Assembly: GCF_000189255.1 (NCBI RefSeq)
Contig: NZ_AEVS01000049.1
Location: forward strand, 1-64,000
Reading direction: 5' to 3'
Source: Vibrio brasiliensis LMG 20546
GTDB taxonomy: Bacteria > Pseudomonadota > Gammaproteobacteria > Enterobacterales > Vibrionaceae
Length of the DNA stretch: 64,000 bases
The notes under the pieces were generated by a model. The model saw only the letters and a list, made by a program, of their open reading frames with translations, did no database searches and was not told the origin of the DNA. Position numbers and translations under genes: made by a program. Shown in pieces: positions 56,373-64,000 of the stretch. Within the stretch, counting starts at the first letter, position 1. Each line of letters starts with the position of its first letter.

Positions 56373-57344
56373 ATGTTCAATATACGTTGTGGTCTGTTTG
56401 GGTTCGTATTACTAGTAATGGCAACTGGATCTCAAGCCGACGAAAAAGACTACAAATTATCGCCATTTCTCGGTCATAAAGAGGGTTATCAACTACCCAC
56501 CAACGAGCCCAAAAACAGTGCACCTAAAGGCAGTATGCTAGGTGTGTTTGCAGGACTAGAGTTAAGCCGCTCTTACAGTTGGGACATTGGCTTTCAACAG
56601 CGCAATGACTTGCAAACCATTAACGACGCACGTACGTCTGTGTTCGAAAGTGCAGTTAAGTATGACTACATACTACAAAACAACTACAGTATTTACGGCC
56701 GTTTAGGTGCGGCCTACTGGGATATGGATGTAACCAACTCGCATTTGAAGGGTGTTTCTCCAATGGCTGAGCTTGGTGTGAGTTATTGGTTTCCGAAGAA
56801 CTTCAGGATTTCGGGTGGTTATCAATACATTGATAACATCGCAAACTATAACAGCCACATGTTGCTTGTGAGTGCTGCGTTTACGTTTGGTGCTGTAAAT
56901 CGACCAATCCCAGGTGCAGATGAAGTGATCAATCAATATGAACTTGAGCCAGTGGTTGCCAAAACATCCACCGTTCTACAAAAACCAACAAACGCGATAT
57001 ATTTTGATACCGACAGCTACGCGATTGACGGCGAATGGGTAGTAGAGAAAAAAGCGCAGCGAATTATTTGTTTATTGCGTAAATATCCAGAGTCAAAAGT
57101 TGACCTGATCGGCCATACAGATGCGGAAGGCACTGCCGATTACAACCAAAATCTGTCTGAGCATAGAGCTCAAGCGGTGGCAAATTGGTTAATGACTAAA
57201 GATATTGCTCAAGAGCAAATTAGTTTGCAAGGAGTCGGCGACACTCAGCCTGCTTCATCGAACCTTACTCCGGAAAGTCGCGCTCTTAACCGACGTGTTG
57301 AGATGGAATTGAAGGGCATCAATGACAATGAAATGTGCGAATAA
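56373..57344 (+). CDS. OmpA-family outer-membrane protein
   Basis: A 323-residue protein. The signal peptide covers residues 1-22 (LLVMATGSQA/DE). An N-terminal 8-stranded barrel-like part (YDYILQNNYSIYGRLGAAYWDM, ISGGYQYIDNI) is followed by a C-terminal OmpA peptidoglycan-binding domain (IYFDTDSYAIDGE, VDLIGHTDAEGTADYNQNLSEHRAQAVANWL, RALNRRVEMEL). It would anchor the outer membrane to the wall. A near-matS (GTGACAAGGTCAC, one mismatch) lies at 56270-56282, upstream of it. Confidence 0.88.
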   Translation: MFNIRCGLFGFVLLVMATGSQADEKDYKLSPFLGHKEGYQLPTNEPKNSAPKGSMLGVFAGLELSRSYSWDIGFQQRNDLQTINDARTSVFESAVKYDYILQNNYSIYGRLGAAYWDMDVTNSHLKGVSPMAELGVSYWFPKNFRISGGYQYIDNIANYNSHMLLVSAAFTFGAVNRPIPGADEVINQYELEPVVAKTSTVLQKPTNAIYFDTDSYAIDGEWVVEKKAQRIICLLRKYPESKVDLIGHTDAEGTADYNQNLSEHRAQAVANWLMTKDIAQEQISLQGVGDTQPASSNLTPESRALNRRVEMELKGINDNEMCE

Positions 57345-57516
57345 CCAAGAGCCAGGCATCACGTTTAGAAAACCACTGACGGGTTCTACAAACGAAAAGA
57401 ATGGTCACGCTGAGACGAATTATTTACTCCATTCAGAAAATAATCGGCTGCATTTAGATCGTTCAATTGCTCAGTATCGGGAATATTCAATGCTCATCGA
57501 GCACAACTTAGAGTAG
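57322..57516 (+). CDS. Possible small protein overlapping the OmpA-family gene
   Basis: A 64-residue frame starts inside the last 23 bases of the OmpA-family gene; GAAGGG lies at suitable spacing. The product (MTMKCANNQEPGITF...) has no recognisable domain or signal. It may be a coupled small gene or chance. Confidence 0.3.
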   Translation: MTMKCANNQEPGITFRKPLTGSTNEKNGHAETNYLLHSENNRLHLDRSIAQYREYSMLIEHNLE

Positions 57517-57720
57517 GAGAGAGTACAGCTTTCTCCCTTTAAATGGCATTTAATAGCTTAATTATTTTACATTAGCATGGCTCTGATTTAACTCCATTTA
57601 TTCCTGTTAGCCCAATTAATTACTCTTATTTATCATATAGAACTCTGTAAAACGGCTAAAAGTCACTCTTAAATTACTCATAGCTTTCGACTACCCACAA
57701 CAACAAAGGTACGAATAACG
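57517..57720. other. Intergenic region before the 179-residue protein gene
   Basis: About 200 bases (375 if the small overlapping frame is not real) between the OmpA-family gene and the next gene. It is AT-rich. No terminator, repeat or further ORF is clear. Confidence 0.4.
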
Positions 57721-58260
57721 ATGAGTATCCAATCTCCGTCTCAACGGCAACTAGAGCGTCAGACCATCGGCGTCCAATTTCTTCAAGAGCTGTTTGAACA
57801 GGCTCGGCTAGCAGTGAAAGTTTCACCGTTAGATGAAAAGGCTTACCAATCTCTGATGTATGACGAAAGTCAGGTCCTAAACTGGCTCAATCATTACCCC
57901 TTATATTGTTTTAAAGAGCGAGCATTCCACTTGGGGATTCAGCGCGTCAAGTCAGATGCAGGCGAAGAAGTGATGATAGGGATCTACGATAGTCGAATCG
58001 GGAAGCTACATATTTTATTGCTTGAACCCTTGAGTGAGCCGGCTGGGAGCGAATTGCCAGAGCGATTGATGGCGATTGTAACTTACGTGGCGATTTATTT
58101 TCCTGACAGTATCGGAGTCTACCTGATTGACCCGCCCAAACCTTTTTTGTCCAATTATGGTGTCTACGGTTACAAGATATTAAGCAGCGAAAGTGAAGTG
58201 CCCGTGATGTTCGCCAATTTTGAAGCTTTGTTTGAACGTCATTTTCGGCCATCGGGATAA
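57721..58260 (+). CDS. Uncharacterised 179-residue cytoplasmic protein
   Basis: I do not recognise this protein. It has no signal peptide or membrane helix. It has a helical Gln/Glu-rich start (SQRQLERQTIGVQFLQELFEQ) and an alternating alpha/beta second half (VMIGIYDSRIGKLHILLLEPL, MAIVTYVAIYFPDSIGVYLID). It is the last gene before the dif gap. Coding likelihood rests on uninterrupted length, an AAAGG upstream and sensible composition. Confidence 0.7.
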   Translation: MSIQSPSQRQLERQTIGVQFLQELFEQARLAVKVSPLDEKAYQSLMYDESQVLNWLNHYPLYCFKERAFHLGIQRVKSDAGEEVMIGIYDSRIGKLHILLLEPLSEPAGSELPERLMAIVTYVAIYFPDSIGVYLIDPPKPFLSNYGVYGYKILSSESEVPVMFANFEALFERHFRPSG

Positions 58261-58543
58261 TCGCAGAAAACACTTAACACAGCGTGAGACTGTGTAAGGT
58301 TGAACGTGAAATTACGCCGCAGCTTCATTCGGGTTTATAAACGGAGCGTACAGTCATGATGGTGTGAAGATAAAACGCAAAGCTTTGTTTAAATACGATT
58401 AAGTGAAAACCAGAGAATCAGGATTTACTAATCTTATAAATTAAAGATTAACTGGAAGCAAAACATCAGGTTAGCGTGTTCAAAAGACACAGATTTCACA
58501 CAGAGCGTGATGGCCGTTGTCTCACTCAAAATCATTATACCTT

Positions 58544-58571
58544 AGTGCGCATTATGTATATTATGTTAAAT
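58544..58571. other. dif: dif chromosome dimer resolution site (chromosome 1 type)
   Basis: XerC arm AGTGCGCATTA, central TGTATA and XerD arm TTATGTTAAAT are contiguous and complete. The XerD arm and centre equal E. coli dif; the XerC arm equals the Vibrio chromosome 1 form as I remember it, and the site is unlike the dif2 form. XerC and XerD act here with FtsK to separate chromosome dimers. It marks the replication terminus. No integrated filamentous phage flanks it. Confidence 0.95.
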
Positions 58572-58666
58572 ACGATATCTAATTAACCAAGTTTGTGCGC
58601 CCTTTGCTGTACTTCTCCTGTTTCTTAGGCTATTTGCATTCAACATAATTGATTTACCATAAAATA

Positions 58667-58713
58667 CCTAATAATCAGTAAGATAATCAAAGATTCACTG
58701 ACTGATTATTAGG
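58667..58713. repeat. Perfect 13-bp inverted repeat near dif
   Basis: CCTAATAATCAGT (58667-58679) and ACTGATTATTAGG (58701-58713) enclose 21 bases. It lies 96 bases from dif and 22 bases beyond the stop of the HD-GYP gene, for which it may act as a 3' hairpin, but no T-run follows. Confidence 0.7.
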
Positions 58714-58734
58714 ACGTTTAATTTAAGATCTTCA

Positions 58735-60105
58735 CTAATGACCAAATTCTAGTTGGTTGTTTTTAACCAGCTTCATGCATGTGTCAACGACTGTTGCATC
58801 AAATGCGGTTCCTCGTCCTTCAAGTAACACCTCAGTTGCTTTGTCTATTCCAAGTGCTGGACGATATGGTCTGTGTGATGTAATTGCCTCTAGCACGTCG
58901 GCTACTGCGATTATTCTCGCCTCGAGAATGATTTCATCACCTGATAAGCCGTTTGGATAACCTGTTCCGTCCAATCTTTCGTGGTGCTGCAGAATCATCT
59001 CGCCAATTGGCCAGATGAACTCTACTTTCTCGACGATATCAAAGCCGACATTTGGATGAGTTTTAATGATTTCAAACTCTGGCTTAGTTAATCGCCCTGG
59101 TCGGTTTAATATCTCCATCGGTACCATAACTTTGCCTATGTCGTGCAACAACGCGCCCAGTTTAATCCCTTCAATGGTTTTCTCGTCTAAACCCAACTCT
59201 TCGCTGATCCTTACCGCGATTTGTGAGACTCGTTTTTGGTGTCCTGCAGTATATGGGTCGCGAAATGCCAGTGTTGCTGCGACAGCATCGATGGTTTCAA
59301 TAAGAGATGTATAACGGGTTTTCTCTTGAGCGATTTTCTCAAGTTCTGCTTTTCTTGAGTGTGTAATATCCTGAACCGCGCCTAAGGCGCGAATTGGCTT
59401 GCCTTCTGAGTCGCAGATGAACTCACAGAACTCGCGCACGATGTAAGTTTTGTTATCTGTTTTGCGTACAACGCGATGTTCAACTTCATAGTTAGACGCA
59501 TGCTCAAGTGCATTATTGAATCGTTCGTTAACCAGAATCTTGTCGTCGGATGGAATGCAGTCAAGAAAGGCTTCATATGAAGCGCCAAATGCAGTCTTTT
59601 CGATGCCAAACATAGTGTATATTTCGTCAGACCAGAGAAGCTCACCGGTTACCAGATCTAGGTTCCAATGACCAAATTGCGCTAATCGCGTAGCAACACT
59701 TAGCATTTGCTGGTTGGTGCTAAGATCTTCTTCTTTTATATGTTCTTCAGTCGTATCAATCGCAAACCCGTGAATACCTAAGTACTTTCCTGACGCGTCT
59801 TTTAGCACTATCTCACTGATTAATAGCTGTTTTGTTGCGCCGCTACGGCCTTTTACTACGACTTCAAATGAAGGGTGATCTTTTTTATCTGCCAACTGCT
59901 CTCTTTTGTGATTAATAGCAGTCAGAACGCTGTAGAGGTAGCTGTCTTTATCAGGACTGCGAGACTGATGATAGATTTCTTCGGGATAACACCCCAGAAC
60001 ACTAAGCACTGAATCACTGATGTATGTGATCTGATCATGCTCATTACTCGCATAAAAGAAGAAGTCCGATTGCCCTCTGGACAACATCCGTTTGGTATTG
60101 AACAT
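58735..60105 (-). CDS. PAS-PAS-HD-GYP cyclic-di-GMP phosphodiesterase
   Basis: A 456-residue cytoplasmic sensor enzyme. PAS 1 covers residues about 10-125 (YASNEHDQITYISDSVLSVLG) and PAS 2 about 130-255 (LAQFGHWNLDLVTGELLWSDEIY). An HD-GYP domain covers residues about 270-450 with HDIGK (metal site), HHERLDGTGYPNGLSGDEI, IIAVADVLEA and SHRPYRPA. It should hydrolyse cyclic di-GMP and promote motility over biofilm. No membrane segment or receiver domain is present, so the signal is intracellular (PAS ligand unknown). It points towards dif. Confidence 0.92.
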   Translation of the reverse strand: MFNTKRMLSRGQSDFFFYASNEHDQITYISDSVLSVLGCYPEEIYHQSRSPDKDSYLYSVLTAINHKREQLADKKDHPSFEVVVKGRSGATKQLLISEIVLKDASGKYLGIHGFAIDTTEEHIKEEDLSTNQQMLSVATRLAQFGHWNLDLVTGELLWSDEIYTMFGIEKTAFGASYEAFLDCIPSDDKILVNERFNNALEHASNYEVEHRVVRKTDNKTYIVREFCEFICDSEGKPIRALGAVQDITHSRKAELEKIAQEKTRYTSLIETIDAVAATLAFRDPYTAGHQKRVSQIAVRISEELGLDEKTIEGIKLGALLHDIGKVMVPMEILNRPGRLTKPEFEIIKTHPNVGFDIVEKVEFIWPIGEMILQHHERLDGTGYPNGLSGDEIILEARIIAVADVLEAITSHRPYRPALGIDKATEVLLEGRGTAFDATVVDTCMKLVKNNQLEFGH

Positions 60106-60195
60106 TTATTGCTTTCCATTCAACTATTTACTGAGAGTATAGTTAAACTTCTGTATTAATCGAGCAAAATGGTGCTCGGTAAGAGACTCTTCTCG

Positions 60196-60552
60196 CTAGA
60201 ATTTGACCTTAGCTAAGGTTTGTTGAGATTCATCGATAATAGTTACTTCAAAACTGCCTGATTCCGGTGTTTTGACTACCCACATTTTTGCATTTTCAGT
60301 CACTTTTGCCGCGCCCTCTTCTACCGTAATTTCCCACTCCGTTGCTGGTTTGTTAATCGTTAGTCCATCTTTTGTACGATTGGCCGTCAACTCGATATCT
60401 TTAACAGTAAAAGTACAGTTTGTTTGCAAACTACAATCAATCTTATTCTCTTCGCTGAATGTGATCGTACGCCAAATAAACGCCGTAATTAGTAGGGTTA
60501 ACATGATGATTATTTGAACAAAACGTCCACGCGTGAGTTTTTCAGCTGCCAT
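60196..60552 (-). CDS. Uncharacterised small membrane-anchored protein
   Basis: A 118-residue protein: a basic cytoplasmic start, one membrane helix (FVQIIIMLTLLITAFIW, residues about 11-27) and a periplasmic beta-rich domain with two Cys (DCSLQTNCTF), possibly a disulfide. It is not recognised. It is divergent from ccoN, with about 250 bases between, so a link to respiration is possible but unproven. Confidence 0.7.
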   Translation of the reverse strand: MAAEKLTRGRFVQIIIMLTLLITAFIWRTITFSEENKIDCSLQTNCTFTVKDIELTANRTKDGLTINKPATEWEITVEEGAAKVTENAKMWVVKTPESGSFEVTIIDESQQTLAKVKF

Positions 60553-60705
60553 TTAAGGGGTTCTCCGTGTAACAAACTTCAAAGTTTTAAAATAAAAGGC
60601 CAAAACCTGACCGACTGTAAGGTTACTACTCTGTCATTGAATTGTTAAATGCAGTATAGTTGGCGCCTGAAAATGCCACTTTTTTTAAAAATCGGCAAGA
60701 ATAAT

Positions 60706-60723
60706 TAACCGACTGAATCGGTT
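60706..60723. promoter_or_regulatory. Inverted repeat upstream of ccoN
   Basis: AACCGA (60707-60712), CTGAA and TCGGTT (60718-60723) form a perfect 6-bp inverted repeat. A second lies at 60752-60765 (ACGACA, TG, TGTCGT). Both may be operators in the divergent promoter region. No canonical FNR box (TTGATNNNNATCAA) is seen. Confidence 0.35.
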
Positions 60724-60808
60724 CTGTTTTCTGAATGATTTGGGTGGCATTACGACATGTGTCGTGTTGGAAGTAAAGTGTAGTTAATTAGAAATTGGAA
60801 GCATGCAA

Positions 60809-62236
60809 ATGAGCCAAGAAAAGCAGCTTGAACAAAACTACAACTATACAGTCGTTCGTCAGTTTACCTTAGTGACTATTCTCTGGGGTATTGTTGGCAT
60901 GGCTGTTGGTGTTTTGATTGCCGCTCAATTAGTTTGGCCACAGCTAAACTTTGATACGCCGTGGTTGACGTATAGTCGCTTACGTCCTCTGCATACTAAT
61001 GCGGTTATTTTCGCGTTTGGTACAAGTGCCCTATTCGCAACGTCTTATTACGTTGTTCAGCGTACCTGTCAAACTCGTCTATTTGGTGGCCCTCTTGTCG
61101 CCTTCACCTTCTGGGGTTGGCAAGCCATTATTTTAGCAGCAGCAATTACTCTGCCATTGGGTTTTACCTCTGGTAAAGAATACGCTGAGCTAGAATGGCC
61201 AATCGATATTGCCATCGCAGTTGTCTGGGTATCTTACGCGATCGTGTTCTTCGGAACATTGATTACCCGTAAAACCTCTCACATCTACGTAGCAAACTGG
61301 TTCTTCGGTGCCTTTATTATCACTGTTGCGGTTCTTCATATCGTAAACAGCATGGCTATCCCTGTTTCTATGGGTAAATCGTACTCGATTTATTCTGGTG
61401 CAGTGGATGCGATGGTTCAGTGGTGGTACGGTCACAACGCGGTAGGTTTCCTACTGACGGCTGGTTTCCTAGGTATGATGTACTACTTCGTACCTAAGCA
61501 AGCTGAACGTCCTGTTTATTCATACCGTCTGTCAATCGTTCACTTCTGGGCACTAGTGTCACTATACATTTGGGCAGGTCCTCACCACCTACATTACACT
61601 GCGCTACCAGATTGGACGCAGTCGCTAGGTATGGTGATGTCACTTGTTCTATTCGCTCCTTCTTGGGGTGGTATGATCAACGGTATCATGACGCTGTCTG
61701 GTGCATGGCACAAGCTACGTTATGACCCGATCCTACGTTTCCTAATCGTATCTCTATCGTTCTACGGTATGTCTACGTTCGAAGGTCCAATGATGTCTAT
61801 TAAGACAGTTAACGCACTGTCTCACTACACAGACTGGACTATCGGTCACGTACACTCTGGTGCATTAGGCTGGGTTGCTATGGTATCTATCGGTTCGGTA
61901 TACCACCTGGTACCTCGTCTGTTCGGTCAGGAGCGTATGTACTCTGTTAGCCTAATCAACACGCACTTCTGGCTAGCAACTATCGGTACGGTTCTATACA
62001 TCGTTGCAATGTGGATCTCAGGTGTAATGCAAGGCCTAATGTGGCGTGCAGTTAACTCTGACGGTACTTTGACTTACAGCTTCGTTGAGTCTGTACAAGC
62101 GTCTTACCCGTTCTACTTCGTACGTTTCCTAGGTGGTTTCATCTTCCTAGCAGGTATGTTCTTAATGGCATACAACACGTATAAGACGGTAACAGCGCCA
62201 AAAGATAGCCTAAAAGCTATCCCACAGCCGGCATAA
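60809..62236 (+). CDS. ccoN: cbb3-type cytochrome c oxidase subunit I (CcoN)
   Basis: A 475-residue heme-copper oxidase catalytic subunit with about 12 membrane helices. [14 protein letters not shown] holds a heme-b ligand His. YGHNAVGF and [11 protein letters not shown] contribute the CuB and heme ligands, and [13 protein letters not shown] is conserved near the end. It reduces oxygen with high affinity in the inner membrane. GGAAG stands seven bases before the ATG at 60809; an ATG two codons earlier is also possible. It is first of ccoNOQP. Confidence 0.95.
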   Translation: MSQEKQLEQNYNYTVVRQFTLVTILWGIVGMAVGVLIAAQLVWPQLNFDTPWLTYSRLRPLHTNAVIFAFGTSALFATSYYVVQRTCQTRLFGGPLVAFTFWGWQAIILAAAITLPLGFTSGKEYAELEWPIDIAIAVVWVSYAIVFFGTLITRKTSHIYVANWFFGAFIITVAVLHIVNSMAIPVSMGKSYSIYSGAVDAMVQWWYGHNAVGFLLTAGFLGMMYYFVPKQAERPVYSYRLSIVHFWALVSLYIWAGPHHLHYTALPDWTQSLGMVMSLVLFAPSWGGMINGIMTLSGAWHKLRYDPILRFLIVSLSFYGMSTFEGPMMSIKTVNALSHYTDWTIGHVHSGALGWVAMVSIGSVYHLVPRLFGQERMYSVSLINTHFWLATIGTVLYIVAMWISGVMQGLMWRAVNSDGTLTYSFVESVQASYPFYFVRFLGGFIFLAGMFLMAYNTYKTVTAPKDSLKAIPQPA

Positions 62237-62249
62237 GGAGATTTAAAGA

Positions 62250-62870
62250 ATGAGTTCTAATTCTAACAATCGCCACGAAATTGTTGAACGCAATGTCGGT
62301 CTACTAGCGATTCTTATCGTTTTTGCAATTAGTTTGGGTGCGCTTGTAGAAATCACACCACTAATTTTCCAAAAGCAAACTACTGAGCCTGTTGAGAACC
62401 TACGTCCTTATACAGCGCTTGAAATGGAAGGTCGTGACGTTTACATCCGTGAAGGTTGTAACGTTTGTCACAGCCAGATGATTCGTCCATTCCGTTCTGA
62501 AACAGAGCGTTACGGTCACTACTCTGTTGCTGGTGAAAGTGTGTATGAACACCCATTCCTATGGGGTTCTAAGCGTACAGGTCCTGACCTGGCACGCGTG
62601 GGCGGCCGTTACTCTGACGAGTGGCACCGTGTACACCTAATTGATCCTCGTGAGTTGGTTCCTGAGTCAAACATGCCTGGTTTCCCATGGCTTGAAGAGA
62701 ACGTTCTTGATGGTAAGGACACTCAGAAGAAACTGACTATTTTCCGTGATCAATTTGGTGTTCCATACACTGACGAGCAGATCGCAAATGCGTCTAAAGA
62801 TGTAGAAGGTAAAACTGAGATGGATGCCATCATCGCTTACCTTCAGTCTCTTGGTCACGCAATGAAGTAA
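62250..62870 (+). CDS. ccoO: cbb3 oxidase monoheme cytochrome c subunit II (CcoO)
   Basis: A 206-residue membrane-anchored monoheme cytochrome. One N-terminal helix ([19 protein letters not shown]) is followed by the heme-binding CNVCH (near residue 70) and the axial Met in [10 protein letters not shown]. It passes electrons from CcoP to CcoN. AAGGAG precedes the ATG, 13 bases after ccoN. Confidence 0.96.
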   Translation: MSSNSNNRHEIVERNVGLLAILIVFAISLGALVEITPLIFQKQTTEPVENLRPYTALEMEGRDVYIREGCNVCHSQMIRPFRSETERYGHYSVAGESVYEHPFLWGSKRTGPDLARVGGRYSDEWHRVHLIDPRELVPESNMPGFPWLEENVLDGKDTQKKLTIFRDQFGVPYTDEQIANASKDVEGKTEMDAIIAYLQSLGHAMK

Positions 62871-62884
62871 TTAAGGTGGTAAAT

Positions 62885-63061
62885 ATGGACATTGGTACTA
62901 TTCACAGTATTTGGACCATAGTGCTTTTCGTGAGCTTCCTTGGTGTGGTTTGGTGGGCTTACGGTAAAAGCCGCAAGTCTCGTTTCGACGAAGCCGCTAA
63001 CCTTGTATTCGCTGATGAAGAGCAAGCACCTTCAAAAGAACAAGGAGTGACTAAGCAATGA
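62885..63061 (+). CDS. ccoQ: cbb3 oxidase small subunit IV (CcoQ)
   Basis: A 58-residue protein with one membrane helix (IWTIVLFVSFLGVVWWAYG), then a polar tail. CcoQ stabilises the complex. The ATG at 62885 after AAGG is preferred; a GTG at 62876 would add three residues. Its stop overlaps the ccoP start (ATGA). Confidence 0.93.
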   Translation: MDIGTIHSIWTIVLFVSFLGVVWWAYGKSRKSRFDEAANLVFADEEQAPSKEQGVTKQ

Positions 63062-64000
63062 CTACATTTTGGAGTCTTTGGATAATCATCATTACAGTCG
63101 GTACACTGCTCGGCTGTGCTGCAGTCCTTTATTGGTGCCTTAAAGATAAAATGGGCGTTGAAGAAGGTGCAGATATGGGTCACGAATACGATGGTATTCG
63201 TGAGTTGAACAACCCACTACCTAAGTGGTGGACCTATCTATTTGTTGGTACGTTTGTATTTGCAGCGATTTACCTGACTCTTTACCCGGGTCTGGGTAAC
63301 TTCAAGGGCGTTCTAGGTTGGCAGAGTTCTGACCAGACTGTTCGCTCTATCGAAGAGTCAAAAGCGTCTATCGCCGCTTCTCAACAGAACAAACATCTAG
63401 TTCAGTACGCTAAAGAGCTGGACGATGCAGAAGCCTACTTTGGCGAAGCATTCAAAAAGCTTGCGTACGTAGATGGTTCATCTGAACTGCGCTCTATCCC
63501 AGAAATTGCTGCGGATAACGAAGCAGTTAAAGTTGGTCAACGTCTGTTCCTGCAAAACTGTTCACAGTGTCACGGCTCTGATGCACGTGGTCAGAAAGGT
63601 TTCCCTAACCTGACTGATGATGCATGGCTATACGGTGGTGAGCCGCAAGCTATCGTGACGACAGTAATGCAAGGTCGCATCGGTCAAATGCCATCATGGA
63701 AAGACGCTCTGGGTGAGCAAGGTGTACAAGAAGTTGTTAGCTACACTCTTAGCCTATCTGGTCGTTCTGTGAATGCGCGTGAAGCTGAAGCTGGTAAAGC
63801 ACGCTTTGTAGTGTGTGCAGCTTGTCACGGCACTGACGGTAAAGGTAACCCTGCTGTAGGTGCACCTGACCTAACAGACCAAAACTGGTTATTCGGTGGT
63901 TCTCGCGCTGATGTAACTGAAACAGTAATGAACGGTCGTTCTGGCGTAATGCCGGCTTGGAAAGACATTCTAGGCGAAGACAAAGTTCAGTTAGTTTCAG
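63058..64000 (+). CDS. ccoP: cbb3 oxidase diheme cytochrome c subunit III (CcoP), partial
   Basis: The gene is cut by the window end; 314 codons are present. The N-terminal helix pair (ITVGTLLGCAAVLYWCL; LFVGTFVFAAIYLTLYPGLG) is followed by a periplasmic part with two c-type heme sites, CSQCH at about nt 63559 and CAACH at about nt 63817. It accepts electrons from cytochrome c or the bc1 complex. The ATG overlaps the ccoQ stop codon as ATGA, indicating coupling. Confidence 0.95.
   Translation, partial: MTTFWSLWIIIITVGTLLGCAAVLYWCLKDKMGVEEGADMGHEYDGIRELNNPLPKWWTYLFVGTFVFAAIYLTLYPGLGNFKGVLGWQSSDQTVRSIEESKASIAASQQNKHLVQYAKELDDAEAYFGEAFKKLAYVDGSSELRSIPEIAADNEAVKVGQRLFLQNCSQCHGSDARGQKGFPNLTDDAWLYGGEPQAIVTTVMQGRIGQMPSWKDALGEQGVQEVVSYTLSLSGRSVNAREAEAGKARFVVCAACHGTDGKGNPAVGAPDLTDQNWLFGGSRADVTETVMNGRSGVMPAWKDILGEDKVQLVS

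Larger units (their letters stand above)
58261..58734. other. Gene-free gap that holds dif
   Basis: 474 bases between the 179-residue protein gene and the HD-GYP gene. It contains the 28-bp dif site (58544-58571) and a 13-bp inverted repeat (58667-58713). No ORF, phage attachment duplication, integrase or second dif copy is visible. Confidence 0.8.

Overview
The window is a chromosomal segment from a Vibrionaceae bacterium, almost certainly a Vibrio. Support for this: gene order shared with Escherichia coli and Vibrio in long blocks (rlmI-acyP-tusE-yccA; prc-proQ-msrC-letA-letB-rsmF; pepN-pyrD-zapC-rlmKL-uup-rmf-fabA-ycbZ-matP); lineage genes such as the giant NAD-glutamate dehydrogenase, DUF3466, DUF3634 and DUF2835 proteins; and a type I secreted RTX adhesin with a Vibrio-type C-terminus. 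About fifty protein genes are recognisable. No rRNA, tRNA, CRISPR array, insertion sequence or prophage was seen.

The most informative non-coding feature is a perfect 28-bp dif site of the Vibrio chromosome 1 type at 58544-58571, inside a 474-bp gene-free gap. Two perfect MatP-binding matS sites lie at 43974-43986 and 53482-53494, and the matP gene itself is at 53973-54419. The right third of the window is therefore the replication terminus (Ter) of the main chromosome.

Layout. 1-7140: 3' part of a huge secreted adhesin. 7146-8519: two terminators, an 11-copy heptamer repeat touching the rlmI stop codon, and rlmI. 8616-11819: a chemotaxis receptor, then acyP, tusE and a yccA-type membrane protein. 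11968-16647: the aapJQMP amino-acid ABC transporter and its long upstream region. 16648-20888: a siroheme synthase with a decayed C-terminal domain, yajQ, a DAHP synthase, a divergent catalytically defective PEP-synthase-like protein and a hotdog-fold protein. 20857-23165: an uncharacterised membrane protein and an S1-type RNA-binding protein. 23350-30577: a leftward gene set (ABC exporter, letA, letB, rsmF). 30665-34681: msrC, proQ, prc and a two-repeat exported protein. 34912-43958: pepN, a DUF2835 gene, the 1613-residue glutamate dehydrogenase and pyrD. 44142-51411: zapC, rlmKL, a glutaredoxin-like gene, uup, a DUF3466 protein with a sorting tail, and rmf. 51545-54744: fabA, a Lon-like protease, matP and a DUF3634 gene. 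54953-60552: an HDOD protein, an OmpA-family protein, uncharacterised genes, dif and a PAS/HD-GYP phosphodiesterase. 60809-64000: ccoNOQP for cbb3 oxidase, with ccoP cut by the window end.

Functional themes are ribosome and RNA modification (rlmI, rlmKL, rsmF, tusE, proQ, rmf, uup), envelope maintenance (letAB, prc, fabA, OmpA family), amino-acid use (aap, pepN, gdh, DAHP synthase), and chromosome end management and division (matP, matS, dif, zapC). Items that deserve a second look are the dif/matS set, the PEP-synthase-like pseudoenzyme beside DAHP synthase, the vestigial CysG domain, hairpins that cover the letA and prc ribosome binding sites, a possible Fur box before the ABC exporter, and the heptamer array.
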